64,000 nt of DNA, from assembly GCF_022539665.2 (NCBI RefSeq), contig NC_081340.1:2976001-3040000 (forward strand), given 5' to 3'. This document shows positions 60,545 to 64,000 of this stretch, one piece after another (position 1 is the stretch's first letter; each line of letters opens with the position of its first letter). The translations under genes and the position numbers were made by a program. This stretch comes from Daphnia carinata (Eukaryota; Arthropoda; Branchiopoda; Diplostraca; Daphniidae). The notes beneath the pieces were generated by a model, which did not search any database, was not told the origin of the DNA, and saw nothing but the letters and a program-made list of their open reading frames with translations.

Positions 60545-62123
60545 AGATGTGTGTGTATAACTCGGAACAGCCCACTGTGTGTTGGCGTGTGTGCTTTAAA
60601 TACTTCTTTTGCTTGTTTCGTTCGTGTTCCTTAGACCGGAAAGACTTGTCGGAAGATTGCCAACTCGATATCACTCTCTACAAATAGTCCGATTCACATG
60701 GCACTGTTATTTTCCCCCCGCAACAACAACCGGAGAAGAAAAACAACAGCAACAGCAAAACAATTGGGGAAGTGTGAAAAAAAGAACTTGCAGAGAGCGG
60801 AAGGTGAATCACACACGTTGCGTAAGATCGTGACGCACACGTTTGCCACAACAGCACAGGAAAAAAAAAAAAAATGAAACAAAACAACTGGGCGGTCTGT
60901 TGTAATCAAATGCGGGACCGAAACTGGTTCCATCCGTTCCAGTGGGCGTCTGAGAAGCAACTGGCAACGCTGACTCTTCAACACACACGCTTTACTGTGT
61001 CCTATAAGCCCCCACACACTCCTTCTCTTTCTCCATGTCGAAAAAAACGTGAAATACTAAACACAAGGCTTCCTTCTGACCCTCTCTGTACCCTCTGCTT
61101 CGGCTTTTTTTTTTTTTCTTCTTGTTCTCTCGTATGGATTTAACTTGCACCAAGCGACTCGGCCTTTACACCCCCCACCAACGGCTCTATTGTGCCGCTG
61201 CAAACAACTTGAAAAACGGGGAAAAAAAAAAACCTGGAACACTTGAACTCTTGGGCGAAAAGAAAGAAGGACAGCCCCCCAAATTCGGGTTTTTTTTTTT
61301 ACCCCCGTTGCATGTCTAAAGATACACAACTTATTTTTACGAATTATCTCAAAAACTGTGGTTTGCGTGGTGTCATGAAATTTTCCAGGTTATCCCAACT
61401 TTGTCAGTTTTTTTTTTTAAAGCAGGGAGATTGAAAAAGAAAGAAAAAAAAACGAAATAGTTGATGTACAGCAGGAGGGTGAAAGAAAAATACAAAAATA
61501 AATAAATAAGAAAATAAAATGGGGAATGAAACATTTAACACTCACGCCCTCTCCGCCCCAGAAAATATCGCCGGGCGTATACCACCATCGGGTTGCCCCT
61601 GTACCCAAAACTTCTAACGGCTGCAGTAACGTCAGAGTGTTAATGGGAAACACATGGGCATGTTCCTTTAGCTCTCACTCTCGACATATTTTTCCAGCTC
61701 TGTTGTGTCTGTCTACGTAAAAAGCTGAATAGATGCAAAGAGAGGGGGGGGGGAGAACAATCACACGCCAACGACACACTAAAAAGACAGGGGATTTTCT
61801 TGAACTCAATAAAAAAAACAAAAAACAAAGGGCGTTTATACTCCCCATTTCGACGCTGCATGAGTTTCATTACAACTCGTCTTGTTCTTTCAGACGGTTG
61901 TCAAAGGGTAAAAAATAATAAAATTAAAAGTGACATTCGTTTTTAATACGAACGGGGGGTCAAAAGCTGGTCATGCGTCGTGAAACCAAAAATGCCGCCA
62001 GAGAAAATCCAATTAGGCAACGTTCCAACTTCAAATAAGATACGAGACCGAGGGAGCAGACCAAGTTCGTTGCTCCTCAGGGTTCCTCTCTCTACACGCA
62101 CCGAATTGTCCCCTATGTATGTA

Positions 62124-62155
<32 letters not shown>

Positions 62156-64000
62156 GAGGCCCTGTTAATCAGTCTGTTTTTGGGCCGTGTCAAGACTTTA
62201 AGGGAGGAGACAGTCGACTTGCTTATCTACCACTATATTCTTTTAACTAGTACCGGTTTCAATTGAGTTGTCCATCAGACGACACACACACACACACACA
62301 CGTACACCTATATACGTCAAATAGGAGCCTCGCTTTAAGCGGCTAACCGAAACGTATAACAAGTTCGGGGTAAGGGGGAGAAAGGAAATTTCCGGCGTCG
62401 CAAAGGCGCTGGAATTTTATGTGATTTTTGTGTTTTGTTTGATGGATGAAGTTTTGAAAGGGAGGGAGGAGAAAAAAAAAAAAAATATATATGTATGGGA
62501 CAGGTTTATTATATACGGTTAGAAGGAATGCAACAATCATCGGACAAGAGAAGCCGGCTATTAAACTAACGTCTTTCGTATAGTCAATTCTGTCTCTTTT
62601 CGTTTCATTCTCCGGATTTTGATTTTGTTTTTAAGTCGGTGAGTTGTATGCAGTGGCACGGACGCTCTTTTTTTTTTTTTTTTTTTTTTTACCTGGCTAC
62701 CGCGCGTCCGGTGTGCTGCTACCACCACACCGAGATATATTTATATATACATACACGGACATAAAGAGCGAGCGAAAGGAACGAAAGAGAAGTTGAGTGT
62801 ATCTGGATATATAAATCCTACTGGCAAGCGACTTCCACTTGGAATGAAATAAAGACTTTTTTTTTCCAGTGATGATTATGCAGCCTCACGAAGGGGTTTG
62901 GCATAACAGGAAAACACCCAACAACCATCGACGACAGAGACACATTCCAGTCTTTACCTTTTTTCTTTTTTTTTTTCAAAGGCAGACACACACACACACA
63001 CACACACAATAATAATACAGCGACCAAGGTATGTTTAGCCACCAATGCCACATGGCCCCCACCATCGTGAGACGATCATCGCCGTGCCCGGAGAATCCCT
63101 TTGGCTCTTTTTCAATGCTGGCCAACTGCATGGCTGGCCTTTTTTTTTTTTTTTTTATCTGATTCTTGTGCCTACTATCCTTAGTATATCTCCGCCTCAT
63201 ATTTTTTTATTTTTTTTTAAAGAAAGGAAAACAATAAAAGACATTCAAATAAACACAACAACAAGAGAAAAGAGAGAAAAAAAAAATCGAGAACCTATAT
63301 ATCGGACGCGTAGCGACGACAGGAGCGACTTGCCCGAAGTTATAGACGTAGAGAGGGGGGGGGGGGGACAAAGAGAGAGAGTGGGATAACAAACGACGCA
63401 ACTTTGTTCCGATTCTTTTTTTTTTTTTTCTTCTTCCAAAAGGCCAATTCCGCTTGCCGCTTTATCTTTTAAGTCCATCTATTGGATGGTGACGGTCGCG
63501 TGTGCGCGTCTTCGTGAGCTTTTCGTCCTGTCTGAGATAGCACACGCACACGACGCTCGAGGGGTTGTTGCGTTCAATTAAAAAGGAGGAGAAGAAGAAG
63601 AAAAAAAAAAAAAACTTCGTTCGCTGCTGCTATTTCACATTCGGTTGTTGGAGACGAGCAACAAAAATTAAAAAAAAAAAAAAAAAAAAAAAGCCACACA
63701 ACGAGAAACTAAATTTAACGAGAGTCCTTGGTATGAACAATTAGTCCCTCGGTGTGACATTTTGTTTCTTCCTTTAACAAAAAAAAAAAATAAAATAAAA
63801 TAAAAGCCAGACATTGGTTGCGCTAATCGTGGCATCGACATTTGAAACCTCCTCCGGGCTATACTAGCGGCTTTGAGCCGGAAGGCAGTCAATTGGTTTT
63901 CACGAGTTCATCTGCTTCGCACGTTGTATATACCTGCGCGCGCTTCGACGACAAACTGTTAAGACGTCGGTGTAAAATGTTCTTACAAGTTCACGCAGTT
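59680..64000. other. Low-complexity upstream DNA
   Basis: No gene recognised. It carries (GA)n at about 60512-60541, a GTAT/GT run at 62115-62154, CA runs at 62282-62302 and 62985-63009, a G run near 63355-63368 and many poly-A and poly-T tracts. It probably includes the pico promoter and 5' UTR, and may be an intron if the pico leader is spliced from beyond the window. Confidence 0.45.

Overview
This is eukaryotic nuclear DNA: genes are split by GT-AG introns (many of 60-100 bp), UTRs and intergenic DNA are rich in homopolymers and CA/GA microsatellites, and nothing looks prokaryotic or viral. The gene set (an AHNAK-like repeat protein, a pico/lamellipodin homologue, a Bin3/MEPCE homologue and a CENP-B-type DNA-binding protein) fits an arthropod. 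A small crustacean such as a Daphnia-like cladoceran is my guess, not something the sequence proves.

Layout. 1-170 is the edge of a dispersed foldback repeat. 171-6052 has no recognisable gene; its last part is probably 5' UTR. 6053-26423 (+) is one very large gene encoding about 4,378 aa: a signal peptide and transmembrane exon, short linker exons, a PDZ domain split over two exons, then an AHNAK-type repeat region with a 1,335-bp internal duplication and 14 tandem 288-bp coding repeats, then a Ser/Thr-rich tail. 28975-31785 (-) is a six-exon gene joining a complete Tigger/CENP-B-type double helix-turn-helix DNA-binding region to about 400 residues I do not recognise, with no DDE transposase domain. 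34401-41340 is a large AT-rich array of a ~164-bp satellite monomer arranged with a non-tandem module that occurs three times; the same family appears inverted at the left edge of the window. 42405-44233 (-) is a Bin3/MEPCE 7SK RNA capping methyltransferase with a one-base frame break at the end of its second coding exon. 44255-53287 has no firm gene. 53288-59679 (-) is a pico/lamellipodin/MIG-10 adaptor with RA, PH and proline-rich regions. 59680-64000 is low-complexity DNA upstream of it.

The four genes do not form a pathway. Two act at the membrane and cortex (AHNAK-like scaffold, pico) and two in the nucleus (7SK capping, CENP-B-type protein). Exon borders were derived by hand from splice sites, phase agreement and protein-family continuity. 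Both frame breaks (about 17555-17592 and 42675-42680) are single-base problems in otherwise intact genes, so consensus error is a real possibility for each.
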